From: Rhodospirillales bacterium
Lineage (GTDB): Bacteria; Pseudomonadota; Alphaproteobacteria; TMED109
Reading direction: 5' to 3'
NCBI GenBank assembly: GCA_009839325.1
Contig: VXPW01000021.1
Span: 1 to 64,000, forward strand
DNA length: 64,000 nucleotides
Positions 21,384-31,325 of this stretch are shown one piece after another. A program made the translations under genes and the position numbers. The notes under the pieces are model-generated. The model saw only the letters and a program-made list of their open reading frames with translations, was not told the DNA's origin and did no database searches. Numbering within the stretch: the first letter of the stretch is position 1; each line of letters starts with the position of its first letter.

Positions 21384-22100
21384 GTGACGGACTTTCGGGT
21401 GGTACGGCTGAACTCCGTGGACAGCACCAACGCTGAAGCGTGGCGTCGGGCCGGCCGCCCCGCGGAAGCCAACCTCGTCGTCTGGGCGCGCCAGCAGGAG
21501 CAGGGCCGCGGCCGCCACGGCCGGGGCTGGGTCTCTCCACCGGGCAATCTCTACGCGTCGGTGGTGCGTCCCCGAGCCGGTAATGCTCACCCGGCCCTGG
21601 AGGTGTTTCGGGCCGGGATCTGCTTGGTGGAGGCGGTTCTCGTGGTAACGGGGAGCGCGGTGACCGCCCGGCTGAAATGGCCGAACGACTTGGTGGTCGG
21701 CGGCCGCAAGGTCGCCGGCATTCTGGCGGAGACGGTGCCGGAGCGTGCCGCCACGGTGGTCGGGACCGGCGTGAACCTGATCTCGCATCCCGACGCGACT
21801 TCGCTGCCGGCGACCGATCTTGCACGCGAGGGGGCGCAGCGGGTCAACCCCGCCCGCCTGCTGGCCGCGTATCTGGAGCGCCTGGCCGCCCGCGCGGCAC
21901 ATGGCCCCAACCGCATCCTCGAGCGTTGGCGAGCACTGGCGTTGCCGGCCGGGACCCCGTTTCGGGTACGCATCGGCGACGCCGAAGTGCAGGGGACATT
22001 CGCCGGAGTCGACGATGAGGGTGCCCTGCTGCTCGACCTGGCCGACGGCGAGCGTCGGCGAATCATCGCCGGCGACGCGTTTCCCGAGATGGACGGCTGA
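21384..22100 (+). CDS. birA: Biotin--[acetyl-CoA-carboxylase] ligase
   Basis: BirA makes biotinyl-AMP and transfers biotin to the carrier protein of acetyl-CoA carboxylase. The catalytic segment GRGRHGRGW near residue 46 and KWPNDLVVGGRKVAGIL are diagnostic. At 238 residues it lacks the N-terminal helix-turn-helix of E. coli BirA, so it is a ligase only. GTG start 9 nt after nuoN. Placement after nuoN and before coaX is the usual alphaproteobacterial order. Confidence 0.94.
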   Translation: MTDFRVVRLNSVDSTNAEAWRRAGRPAEANLVVWARQQEQGRGRHGRGWVSPPGNLYASVVRPRAGNAHPALEVFRAGICLVEAVLVVTGSAVTARLKWPNDLVVGGRKVAGILAETVPERAATVVGTGVNLISHPDATSLPATDLAREGAQRVNPARLLAAYLERLAARAAHGPNRILERWRALALPAGTPFRVRIGDAEVQGTFAGVDDEGALLLDLADGERRRIIAGDAFPEMDG

Positions 22101-22888
22101 TGGCGTCGCAGTTGCTGGCCGTGGACGTCGGGAACACCAACACGGTGTTCGCCATGTTCGACGGCGATCGCCTGCTGGTGTCGTGGCGCTTGGCGACGTC
22201 GGTGGACCGCACGGCGGACGAGTACGCGGCCACGCTGTCACAGTTGATGGAGCTGGACGGCCGCAGCCCGGACACCGTCGGAGCCGTCGTGATCTCAACG
22301 GTGGTGCCGGCGTCCCTGTTCGAGTTGCGCCTGCTGGCCGACCGGATGTTCGGATGCCGGGCTGATGTGGTCGGCGACGGGCTCGATCTCGGCATCGAGG
22401 TCCATATCCCGAGCCCCCAGGAGGTCGGCGCGGACCGGCTGGTCAACGCGGTGGGGGCCTACCGCAGGTACGGCGGCGCCGTGATCGTGGTCGATTTCGG
22501 CACGGCGACGACCTTTGACGTCGTCGGCACCCACGGCTCGTACGAAGGGGGCGTGATCGCTCCCGGCGTCAACCTGTCCCTCGAGGCGCTGCACGCGGAG
22601 GCGGCCCGGCTGCCGCGAATCGCCATCGGGCGACCTGCGGCCGTCGTCGGTCAGGACACGGTTTCCGCCATGCGATCAGGCATTTACTGGGGTTATGTCG
22701 GCCTGATCGAGGGCTTGATCGACCGGATACGGACGGAGCGGGGACAGCCGTCGATGCAGGTGGTGGCGACGGGCGGGCTGGCCGATCTGTTCGCCCAGGC
22801 CACCGGTGTCATCGACACCGTGGATCCCAACCTCACCCTGTACGGACTGTGCTTCGTGCATCGCCACAACCGGGACACCCCAGCATGA
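22100..22888 (+). CDS. coaX: Type III pantothenate kinase
   Basis: CoaX phosphorylates pantothenate, the first step of coenzyme A synthesis. The phosphate loop DVGNTNTVFAMF at residues 9-20, the GADRLVNAVGAYRRYG segment and DFGTATTFDVV mark the actin/ASKHA fold of this family. 262 residues. ATG 22100 shares one base with the birA stop (TGATG). Confidence 0.95.
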   Translation: MASQLLAVDVGNTNTVFAMFDGDRLLVSWRLATSVDRTADEYAATLSQLMELDGRSPDTVGAVVISTVVPASLFELRLLADRMFGCRADVVGDGLDLGIEVHIPSPQEVGADRLVNAVGAYRRYGGAVIVVDFGTATTFDVVGTHGSYEGGVIAPGVNLSLEALHAEAARLPRIAIGRPAAVVGQDTVSAMRSGIYWGYVGLIEGLIDRIRTERGQPSMQVVATGGLADLFAQATGVIDTVDPNLTLYGLCFVHRHNRDTPA

Positions 22889-24546
22889 GCAGCCTGCCGA
22901 TTCCCGGTCCCGACGAATTGCTGTTCGTGCCGCTCGGCGGTTCCGGCGAAATCGGCATGAACCTGAACCTCTACGGGTACGACGGCCGCTGGATCATGAT
23001 CGATTGCGGCGTGTCGTTTCGGGACGAGCGGATGCCGGAGGCGGACGTCGTGATGCCGGACATCCGGGCGCTCGAAGGCATGGAGGACCGGATCGAGGCC
23101 ATCGTGCTGACGCACGCCCACGAGGATCACCACGGCGCGGTGCATCACCTTTGGCCCAGGCTCCGGTGTCCGGTGCTCGCGACCCCGTTCGCGGCCATGC
23201 TCCTGCGGGAAAAACTCTCGGATGCCGGCCTGCGGGATGTCGTTCCGGTGGACCAGGTGGCGCCGGGCGAATCGCGGCAGCTCGGCCACTTCCGCGCGGA
23301 GTACGTGCCCATCACGCACTCGATTCCGGAGTCTCACGCGATCGCGCTGACGACCCCGGCCGGCGTGGTGCTGCACACGGGCGACTGGAAGTTCGACCCG
23401 CGGCCCGGGCTGGGGCCGACGACGGACGAAGTCAGGCTCCGGCAGCTGGGTGACGCCGGGGTCCTGGCAATCACCTGCGATTCCACCAATGCCCTGGTCG
23501 CCGGGGAGTCGGGATCCGAGGGCGATATCGCCGACGAGCTGGTCCCGTTGGTCGACGGACAGCCAGGGCTGGTAGCGGTGGCGACGTTCGCTTCCAACGT
23601 GGCGCGGCTCCGCACGGTGGCGGAGGTGGCCCGGCGGTGCAACCGCAAGGTGGCGCTGGTGGGGCGGTCGCTGTGGCGGCTCACCGACGCGGCGCGCGCG
23701 GCGGGATACCTTGCCGGTGTCCCGGCATTCGTCAAGGAAGACGCGATCCGGTCGTTTCCGCGCAACGACTTGTTGGTTGTCTGCACCGGTTCGCAGGGCG
23801 AACCCCGGGCGGCGCTGTCCCGGATCATCGAGCGGCGGCATCGCGCCCTGCACTTCGCGCCGGGCGACCGGGTGATCTTTTCGTCGCGGGTCATTCCGGG
23901 AAACGAGATTGCGGTCAAGCGAATCTGGAACGGACTGATTGAGCTGGGGTGCGACGTCGTCACCTCGGAGCAGGCCCCGATTCACGTGTCAGGACACCCG
24001 GCGCGCGATGAGCTCACACGCATGTACCACTGCATCCGGCCGCAGATTGCACTGCCCGTGCACGGGGAGCCGCTCCACATCCGCGCGCACGCCAATCTCG
24101 CCCGGTCCCTGCAGGTGCCCGAGGTGTTCGAGCCACGTAACGGCAGGGTGATCCGTCTGGCGCCGCAAGCGGCGGAGGTCGGCTGGGTTGAGGCGGGGAG
24201 GCTGATCCTGGACGGGACCGACGTCGTGCCCCGCGACGCTGACCACCTGCTGGCCCGCCGGCGCATGGCGTACCATGGGGCGGTCACCGTGACGATGATC
24301 GTGGAGAATGACGAGGTCCTGGTGGAGCCGCGGGTCACGTTTCACGGGCTCGACCCGGTGAGCAACGGGGCAGAGATTGACATCGCCGAGACCGTCCTCA
24401 GCGTGTGGGACGGGTTCGCGGCCGGCGAGTGCGAGGAAGACGGGCACGCTCGGCCGATTCTCGAGAAGGCCGTGCGCCGCGCGTGTCGCCGGTCCCTGCT
24501 CAAGCAGCCGGACGTCGTCGTGGAACTGATCCGGCTGGGGGGCTGA
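22885..24546 (+). CDS. rnj: Ribonuclease J
   Basis: RNase J is a metallo-beta-lactamase/beta-CASP nuclease acting in mRNA decay and rRNA maturation. The metal site HAHEDHHG lies at residues 77-84; further motifs are THSIPESHA, HTGDWKFDP, TCDSTNA and the beta-CASP region ending in HVSGHPARDEL and PVHGEPLH. 553 residues. ATG 22885 overlaps the coaX stop (ATGA). This gene follows coaX in most alphaproteobacteria. Confidence 0.95.
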   Translation: MSSLPIPGPDELLFVPLGGSGEIGMNLNLYGYDGRWIMIDCGVSFRDERMPEADVVMPDIRALEGMEDRIEAIVLTHAHEDHHGAVHHLWPRLRCPVLATPFAAMLLREKLSDAGLRDVVPVDQVAPGESRQLGHFRAEYVPITHSIPESHAIALTTPAGVVLHTGDWKFDPRPGLGPTTDEVRLRQLGDAGVLAITCDSTNALVAGESGSEGDIADELVPLVDGQPGLVAVATFASNVARLRTVAEVARRCNRKVALVGRSLWRLTDAARAAGYLAGVPAFVKEDAIRSFPRNDLLVVCTGSQGEPRAALSRIIERRHRALHFAPGDRVIFSSRVIPGNEIAVKRIWNGLIELGCDVVTSEQAPIHVSGHPARDELTRMYHCIRPQIALPVHGEPLHIRAHANLARSLQVPEVFEPRNGRVIRLAPQAAEVGWVEAGRLILDGTDVVPRDADHLLARRRMAYHGAVTVTMIVENDEVLVEPRVTFHGLDPVSNGAEIDIAETVLSVWDGFAAGECEEDGHARPILEKAVRRACRRSLLKQPDVVVELIRLGG

Positions 24547-24550
24547 CGGG

Positions 24551-24964
24551 ATGGAATCAATCCTGGGCGAACTGAACCACGTTGCCATCGTGGTTCCCGA
24601 TCTCGACACCGCCGCCCGCCGCTATCGGGATGTTTTCGGCGCGCGGGTGTCGGCGCCGCTCCCGCTCCCGGATCATGGGGTCACCACGGTATTCGTCGAG
24701 CTTTCCAACACCAAGATCGAGTTGCTGCATCCGCTGGGCGACGCGTCGCCCGTGGCCGCATTCCTGGCGCGGAACCCGGCGGGCGGAATTCACCATCTCT
24801 GCTACGAGGTCGACGATCTCGGCGGCGCCCGTGACCGGCTGGTGCAGGCGGGCGCGCGAGTGCTCGGCGACGGCGAGCCGAAGATCGGGGCGCACGGGAA
24901 ACCGGTCCTGTTCCTGCACCCGAAGGATTTCGACGGGACGCTCATCGAACTGGAACAGCGCTGA
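24551..24964 (+). CDS. mce: Methylmalonyl-CoA epimerase
   Basis: A small vicinal-oxygen-chelate enzyme that interconverts the (R) and (S) forms of methylmalonyl-CoA. The 137-residue sequence has the metal ligands in LNHVAIVV, FVELSNTKIELL, GGIHHLCYEV and the terminal LIELEQ. It starts 4 nt after RNase J and shares a base with the next gene. No mutase gene is present in the window, so the pathway partner must be elsewhere. Confidence 0.92.
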   Translation: MESILGELNHVAIVVPDLDTAARRYRDVFGARVSAPLPLPDHGVTTVFVELSNTKIELLHPLGDASPVAAFLARNPAGGIHHLCYEVDDLGGARDRLVQAGARVLGDGEPKIGAHGKPVLFLHPKDFDGTLIELEQR

Positions 24965-25236
24965 TGTCGGCGCTCGGCCTGGTGGTGGTGTTCTCCATCG
25001 TCTGGTGGCTGCTGTTCTTCATGCTGCTGCCGGTGGGAATCGAACCGTCCCGGGAGCGCGTGCCGGGGCAGGATCCGGGCGCGCCCGCGCGACCCCTGCT
25101 GGTTCGGAAGGTGCTGCTGGCCACCGTGGTGGCGGCCGTGGTGACCGGCCTCGTGCATGTCGCGGCACTGCAGGGCTGGATTTCGCTGTGGTCTCTGCTC
25201 GGGACGGAGGAAGCCGCCGGCCCGGCGTCGGGATGA
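24964..25236 (+). CDS. DUF1467-family small membrane protein
   Basis: A 90-residue protein with two predicted membrane helices (about residues 5-25 and 48-68) and the pattern IVWWLLFFMLLPVG near the N-terminus. A DUF1467 protein usually sits directly after mce in alphaproteobacteria, and the overlap with mce (TGATG) supports coupled expression. Its function is unknown. The usual next gene, proS, is absent here. Confidence 0.8.
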   Translation: MSALGLVVVFSIVWWLLFFMLLPVGIEPSRERVPGQDPGAPARPLLVRKVLLATVVAAVVTGLVHVAALQGWISLWSLLGTEEAAGPASG

Positions 25237-25522
25237 CCATGCGGTCGCGGGGCTTTTCCGGCCGACTGCATGTACGTCGGGCGGGCTTTGCCGCTGGCCG
25301 CGCCGTGGCCGTGTCAAGCTGCCGGAGGTGGTCCTGCGACCGGCGCCGGCCGTTGACGCCGGCCCATCGACGGGACGGCACGCGATCGATGCGGGGCACC
25401 TGCCGTTCCAGCGATCGGGCGTCCGCCTTCCGCGTGCCCGGTGCGTTCGCTACATTCCCGGCGAAGGACGACCCGGCTGGGGCGCTCCGTCGTTGCGCAT
25501 GCCGGCCCTGGGGGGGTTGAAG
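25237..25522. other. Intergenic region before ilvN
   Basis: This 286-nt stretch ends the nuo-to-DUF1467 block and begins the ilv block. I see no protein-like frame, no leader peptide rich in Ile, Leu or Val codons, and no T-run terminator. A TACATT hexamer at about 25453 with a poor -35 is the only promoter-like element. No part of ilvI/ilvB is present. Confidence 0.5.
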
Positions 25523-27105
<1,583 letters not shown>

Positions 27106-27249
27106 GTGCTGCGGCGGGCCGAGCGCCCGAAAACCGTTGAACTTGCGGTAATTTCAGGGTAGGTACAGCCTGACAGTGCACTGAGCGAGCGCGGAGCCAA
27201 AGAGCCGTGGAACCGCGCCGCTTCTGCGCGTCAGCCCTCGGGGAACGTC

Positions 27250-28803
27250 ATGGCTAAATCCGCCGATCATGTAGTGATCTTCGACACCACCCTGCGAGAC
27301 GGAGAGCAGTCTCCCGGCTGCTCGATGAACCTTGAGGAGAAGCTACGGGTTGCGGAGGTGCTGTCTCACCTGAACGTGGACGTGATCGAGGCGGGTTTCC
27401 CGGCCGCGTCCAATGGCGACTTCGAGGCCGTCCAGGCGGTCGCGGGCTCGGTGAAGGACTCCATCATCTGCGGTCTGGCGCGCGCCAGTCGTCGCGATAT
27501 CGAGCGGGCGGCGGAGGCGCTGAAGCAGGCGAAGCGCGCCCGTATTCACACGTTTATCTCGACCAGCGCGCTCCACATGAAGCACAAGCTCCAGCTGGAG
27601 CCGGAAGAAGTCCACGCGCTGGTCGTGGACAGCGTGACGTACGCAAGGAACTTCGCCGAGGACGTGGAGTGGAGCCCCGAAGACGGCTCGCGCACGGACC
27701 ACGATTTCCTTTGCCGTTGCGTCGAGAGCGCCATCGATGCCGGCGCCAGCACCATCAACATCCCGGACACGGTCGGCTACGCCATCCCCTCGGAATTCGC
27801 CGATCTGATCTCGATGCTGCGGAACCGGGTTCCGAACATCGACAAGGCAGTCCTGTCAGTCCACTGTCACAACGATCTGGGCCTGGCGGTGGCCAATTCG
27901 CTCGCGGCGATTTCCGCGGGGGCGCGCCAGGTGGAATGTACGATCAACGGCATCGGCGAGCGGGCCGGAAACGCGGCGATGGAAGAGATCGTCATGGCGC
28001 TTCGGACCCGCAAGGATGCGATGGTCTACGAGACTTCGGTGGCCACGCGGCATATCACCCGCGCCTCGCGTCTTCTGGCGCAGGTGACCGGGTTCTCGGT
28101 GCAGCCGAACAAGGCGGTGGTCGGGGCCAATGCGTTCGCGCACGAATCCGGCATCCACCAGGACGGCATGCTGAAGCACTCGGAGACCTACGAGATCATG
28201 ACCCCGGAGTCGGTCGGTCTCACCAAGTCCAGTCTGGTGCTGGGCAAGCATTCTGGCCGGGCGGCGCTGAGCGCGAAACTGCGCGAACTCGGCATCGATC
28301 TCGGTGCCAACCAGCTGAACGACGTCTTCGTCCGGTTCAAGGAACTCGCCGACAAGAAAAAGGAGGTCTTCGAAGAGGATCTCCTGGCGCTCGCGGACGT
28401 CGGTGTCGCCGCGGAGGACGAGCGCGTTGCGCTGGTGGATCTGGCGCTGCGCTGCGGCACCGAAGAGGACGCGCAGGCGGTGGTCACGCTGCGCATCGAC
28501 GGGGTGGAGCAGAGCAAGGAGCTGACCGGGACGGGCCCGGTCGACGCGGTGTTCAAGGGAATCGCGGCCTTGGTCCCGGGTGACTACCGGCTTGAATTAT
28601 TTCAGGTCAGTGCGGTCACCGGCGGAACTGACGCGCAGGCCGACGTGACCGTTCGGCTTGAAGAGAACGGGCGGTCAGTCACGGGTCATGCGGCCGACAC
28701 TGATACTATGGTGGCTGCAGCTCGTGCCTACATAACAGCCCTGAACCGGCTATTCACGAAACGCCAACGGGGAGTTCCACCGGCATTCGCGGCGCAGGGA
28801 TAA
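27250..28803 (+). CDS. leuA: 2-Isopropylmalate synthase
   Basis: LeuA condenses acetyl-CoA with 2-ketoisovalerate in the first committed step to leucine. The DRE-TIM signature DTTLRDGEQSPG is at residues 12-23. HCHNDLGLAVANSLAAI carries the metal histidines, and the C-terminal regulatory domain (from about residue 395) is complete. 517 residues. The 144-nt gap after ilvC may hold a weak promoter (TTGAAC at 27137-27142, 17 nt, TAGGTA). It is separated by 29 nt from mreB, a junction also seen in other alphaproteobacteria. Confidence 0.95.
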   Translation: MAKSADHVVIFDTTLRDGEQSPGCSMNLEEKLRVAEVLSHLNVDVIEAGFPAASNGDFEAVQAVAGSVKDSIICGLARASRRDIERAAEALKQAKRARIHTFISTSALHMKHKLQLEPEEVHALVVDSVTYARNFAEDVEWSPEDGSRTDHDFLCRCVESAIDAGASTINIPDTVGYAIPSEFADLISMLRNRVPNIDKAVLSVHCHNDLGLAVANSLAAISAGARQVECTINGIGERAGNAAMEEIVMALRTRKDAMVYETSVATRHITRASRLLAQVTGFSVQPNKAVVGANAFAHESGIHQDGMLKHSETYEIMTPESVGLTKSSLVLGKHSGRAALSAKLRELGIDLGANQLNDVFVRFKELADKKKEVFEEDLLALADVGVAAEDERVALVDLALRCGTEEDAQAVVTLRIDGVEQSKELTGTGPVDAVFKGIAALVPGDYRLELFQVSAVTGGTDAQADVTVRLEENGRSVTGHAADTDTMVAAARAYITALNRLFTKRQRGVPPAFAAQG

Positions 28804-28832
28804 CCACAACCGCACCTTAGCGGGATTGTCTG

Positions 28833-29885
28833 ATGGCCATTTTCTCAGGACTTCTGGACGCGTTCTCAAGCGAGTTCGGAATTGACTTGGGCACCGCCAA
28901 CACGCTCGTGTACGTGCAGGGCCAGGGAGTGGTCCTGAACGAGCCGTCGATCATCTCCGTGGGTTACCGAGACGGCAAACCGCACACGCTGGCCGTCGGC
29001 AAGGACGCCAAGCAGATGATCGGACGGACACCCGATTCGATCAGGGCCATCCGACCCATGCGGAACGGCGTGATCGCCGACTTCGAGATGGCCGGCATGA
29101 TGCTCGAGCACTTCATCCGCCGGGTGCACAGGAACCGAAGCTTCATCTCGCCGCGAATCGCGGTGTGCATTCCGTCCGGAGCGACGCAGGTGGAGCGCCG
29201 GGCCATTCGCGAGTCGGCAGAGTCGACAGGCGCGCGCGACGTGGTCCTGATCGAGGAGCCGATGGCGGCGGCCTTGGGCGCGGACATGCCGATCATGGAA
29301 TCCAACGCGTCCATGGTGGTGGATATCGGCGGGGGTACGACCGAGGTCGGCATCATCTCGCTCGGCGGGCTCGCGACGACGCGTTCCGTCCAGCTAGGTG
29401 GCGACAAGCTGGACCAGGCGCTGATCACGTACGTGCGGAACAATTTCCAGCTGCAGCTGGGAGAGCAAAGCGCCGAGAACCTGAAGAAGGACATCGGCTC
29501 CGTCTGCCTGCCCGAGGACGGCACCGACGGGCAAACGTGCACCGTGCGCGGAATGGATCTGACCACCGGTCTGCCGCGTGAAATCGAGGTTTCGGAGCGG
29601 CACATGTACGAGGCCTATTCCGAGACCGTGGACCAGATCGCGGAAACCGTGCGCGATGCGCTGCGGCACACCAGCCCGGAACTTGCGGCTGACCTGGTCA
29701 ACCAGGGCGTGCTCCTGACCGGAGGGGGGGCCCTGCTCAAGGGCATCGACAAGGTCATCCGCGATACGACGGGACTACCGGTGGCGGTTCATGACGAGCC
29801 GCTCTTTTGTGTTGCCTATGGTACCGGGAAGCTGCTGGGCAACCGGTTGCTGCTGCGCCAACTGGCGCAAATCGGATCCAGCTGA
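28833..29885 (+). CDS. mreB: Rod shape-determining protein MreB
   Basis: MreB is the bacterial actin that guides peptidoglycan elongation. The ATP phosphate loop is DLGTANTLVYVQGQG from residue 18; the second phosphate site is DIGGGTTEVGIISLGG and the adenosine site TGGGALLKGID. 350 residues. It leads the mreB-mreC-mreD-mrdA-rodA cluster, which implies a rod-shaped cell. Confidence 0.97.
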   Translation: MAIFSGLLDAFSSEFGIDLGTANTLVYVQGQGVVLNEPSIISVGYRDGKPHTLAVGKDAKQMIGRTPDSIRAIRPMRNGVIADFEMAGMMLEHFIRRVHRNRSFISPRIAVCIPSGATQVERRAIRESAESTGARDVVLIEEPMAAALGADMPIMESNASMVVDIGGGTTEVGIISLGGLATTRSVQLGGDKLDQALITYVRNNFQLQLGEQSAENLKKDIGSVCLPEDGTDGQTCTVRGMDLTTGLPREIEVSERHMYEAYSETVDQIAETVRDALRHTSPELAADLVNQGVLLTGGGALLKGIDKVIRDTTGLPVAVHDEPLFCVAYGTGKLLGNRLLLRQLAQIGSS

Positions 29886-29943
29886 CGGGCTCGGGTGTGT
29901 GGTCAGGGGTCGAGGATCGATCCGGGGGTAGCGAGGCGTAGAG

Positions 29944-30807
29944 ATGAGGGGCGTACACCGGCTAGCCAGCGTTGCCGACAGGCTGCAGGCAAGTTACCGG
30001 CGGTACGCGGCCGGTGTCCTGACGGGTGGCTCGGTCGCACTCCTCCTGCTCGGGCAGTTTGAATCCCCGACGGTCTCGCGCATCGAGGCAACACTGCTCG
30101 ACGCCGTGGCTGTCACGGTTGCGGCCGTCAACGTGCCGTTCGAGGGTGCGGGAATGCTCATCCGGGATTTCGATGAGCTCGTCCATGCGCGTGAGGAAAA
30201 TCGGCGCATGCACTTCGAACTGGATCGACTGCGAAGCCAGGTCACCACCCTGCAGGGCGTCGAGAGCGAGAACCTCAAGCTGCGGGAGCTGTTGGCGCTG
30301 GTGCCGTCGCAGGTGCCCGCGTACGTGTCGGTTCAGATCGTCGCCGCCGGCACGGCCGTACCCCGCAACACCATCGTCATCGACGGGGGCACTAGGGACG
30401 GAATCCGAGTGGGCGACCCCGTGGTCTCGCTGGGCCGGATGGCGGGCTACGTCACCGTGGCGGGTGAGCGGGCTGCCCGGGTGCAGTTGCTCACGAGTAT
30501 CGCCTCGCACGTGCCGGTTTTCGGCGAACGTTTCGGTCACAGTGCGGTCGTGACGGGCGGCAAGGGCGGGTTCCTGAGGTTCGCCTATGTCGGGTCGTCA
30601 TCGAGCCCGACAAGCTTCCTGGAACACGAAGCCCTGTACACCTCGGGCCAGGGCGGAATGTTCCCGCCGCACCTCCTGGTGGGGAGTGTGGAACGCACGG
30701 AAGGCGGGATGCGCATCCGGCCGGCCGTGGATATCGAAGGAATGCGGTACCTGCAGGTGATCCCGAGCGCACCGGTTGACGCCGTACCCGCGGAGCAGCT
30801 GCTGTGA
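29944..30807 (+). CDS. mreC: Rod shape-determining protein MreC
   Basis: MreC is a bitopic periplasmic scaffold of the elongasome. A membrane helix lies at about residues 20-38 (VLTGGSVALLLLGQF). A coiled coil follows at about 78-118 (heptads in REENRRMHFELDRLRSQV), then a beta-rich periplasmic domain. 287 residues. It starts 58 nt after mreB and overlaps mreD by 4 nt. Confidence 0.93.
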   Translation: MRGVHRLASVADRLQASYRRYAAGVLTGGSVALLLLGQFESPTVSRIEATLLDAVAVTVAAVNVPFEGAGMLIRDFDELVHAREENRRMHFELDRLRSQVTTLQGVESENLKLRELLALVPSQVPAYVSVQIVAAGTAVPRNTIVIDGGTRDGIRVGDPVVSLGRMAGYVTVAGERAARVQLLTSIASHVPVFGERFGHSAVVTGGKGGFLRFAYVGSSSSPTSFLEHEALYTSGQGGMFPPHLLVGSVERTEGGMRIRPAVDIEGMRYLQVIPSAPVDAVPAEQLL

Positions 30808-31325
30808 GGTTGCTGCCGACGGGAGCGTTCGGCCCGGTGGCCCTGCTGACCCTGCTGCTCGGTCAGGCGGTACTGGCGGGCCCGGCAGTGGCCATCGACT
30901 TCCTGGCACCCATGCCGGTGCTGGGTGTTGCCGGCCTTTGCTGCCTGTACCCGGCGCACACCGCCCGTCTGAACCCGCTGATTCTGTTTCTGTTCGGGGT
31001 CGCCTGCGATCTCCTCTCCGGGGTTCAGCTCGGCACTGTCCCGCTCACGCTCTTCGTGCTCCGGTTTGCGATCACCACCTTGCAGCACCGTTTCGCGACC
31101 GCGCCGCCGTGGTTCTATCCGTGGGTCCTGGGCCCGATGCTGACTGCGGTCGCCACCGTCGCCGTGCTGCTTATCGGCGTTGGCTTCACCGGTGGCCAGG
31201 TGTCCGCCGAGGCGCTGCTCTTCCAGTTGGCCGCGATCCTGCTGCTGTATCCGGTGATCCTCCAGTCGTTCGTATTGCTGCAGTACCTGTTCGAAGCCCC
31301 GGCACATCGACATGAAGCCCGTTGA
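30804..31325 (+). CDS. mreD: Rod shape-determining protein MreD
   Basis: MreD is an integral membrane partner of MreC. The 173-residue sequence has five or six hydrophobic segments and the FGVACDLLSGVQLGTVPLT motif typical of the family. GTG 30804 overlaps the mreC stop (GTGA), and the end overlaps mrdA by 14 nt. Confidence 0.88.
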   Translation: MRLLPTGAFGPVALLTLLLGQAVLAGPAVAIDFLAPMPVLGVAGLCCLYPAHTARLNPLILFLFGVACDLLSGVQLGTVPLTLFVLRFAITTLQHRFATAPPWFYPWVLGPMLTAVATVAVLLIGVGFTGGQVSAEALLFQLAAILLLYPVILQSFVLLQYLFEAPAHRHEAR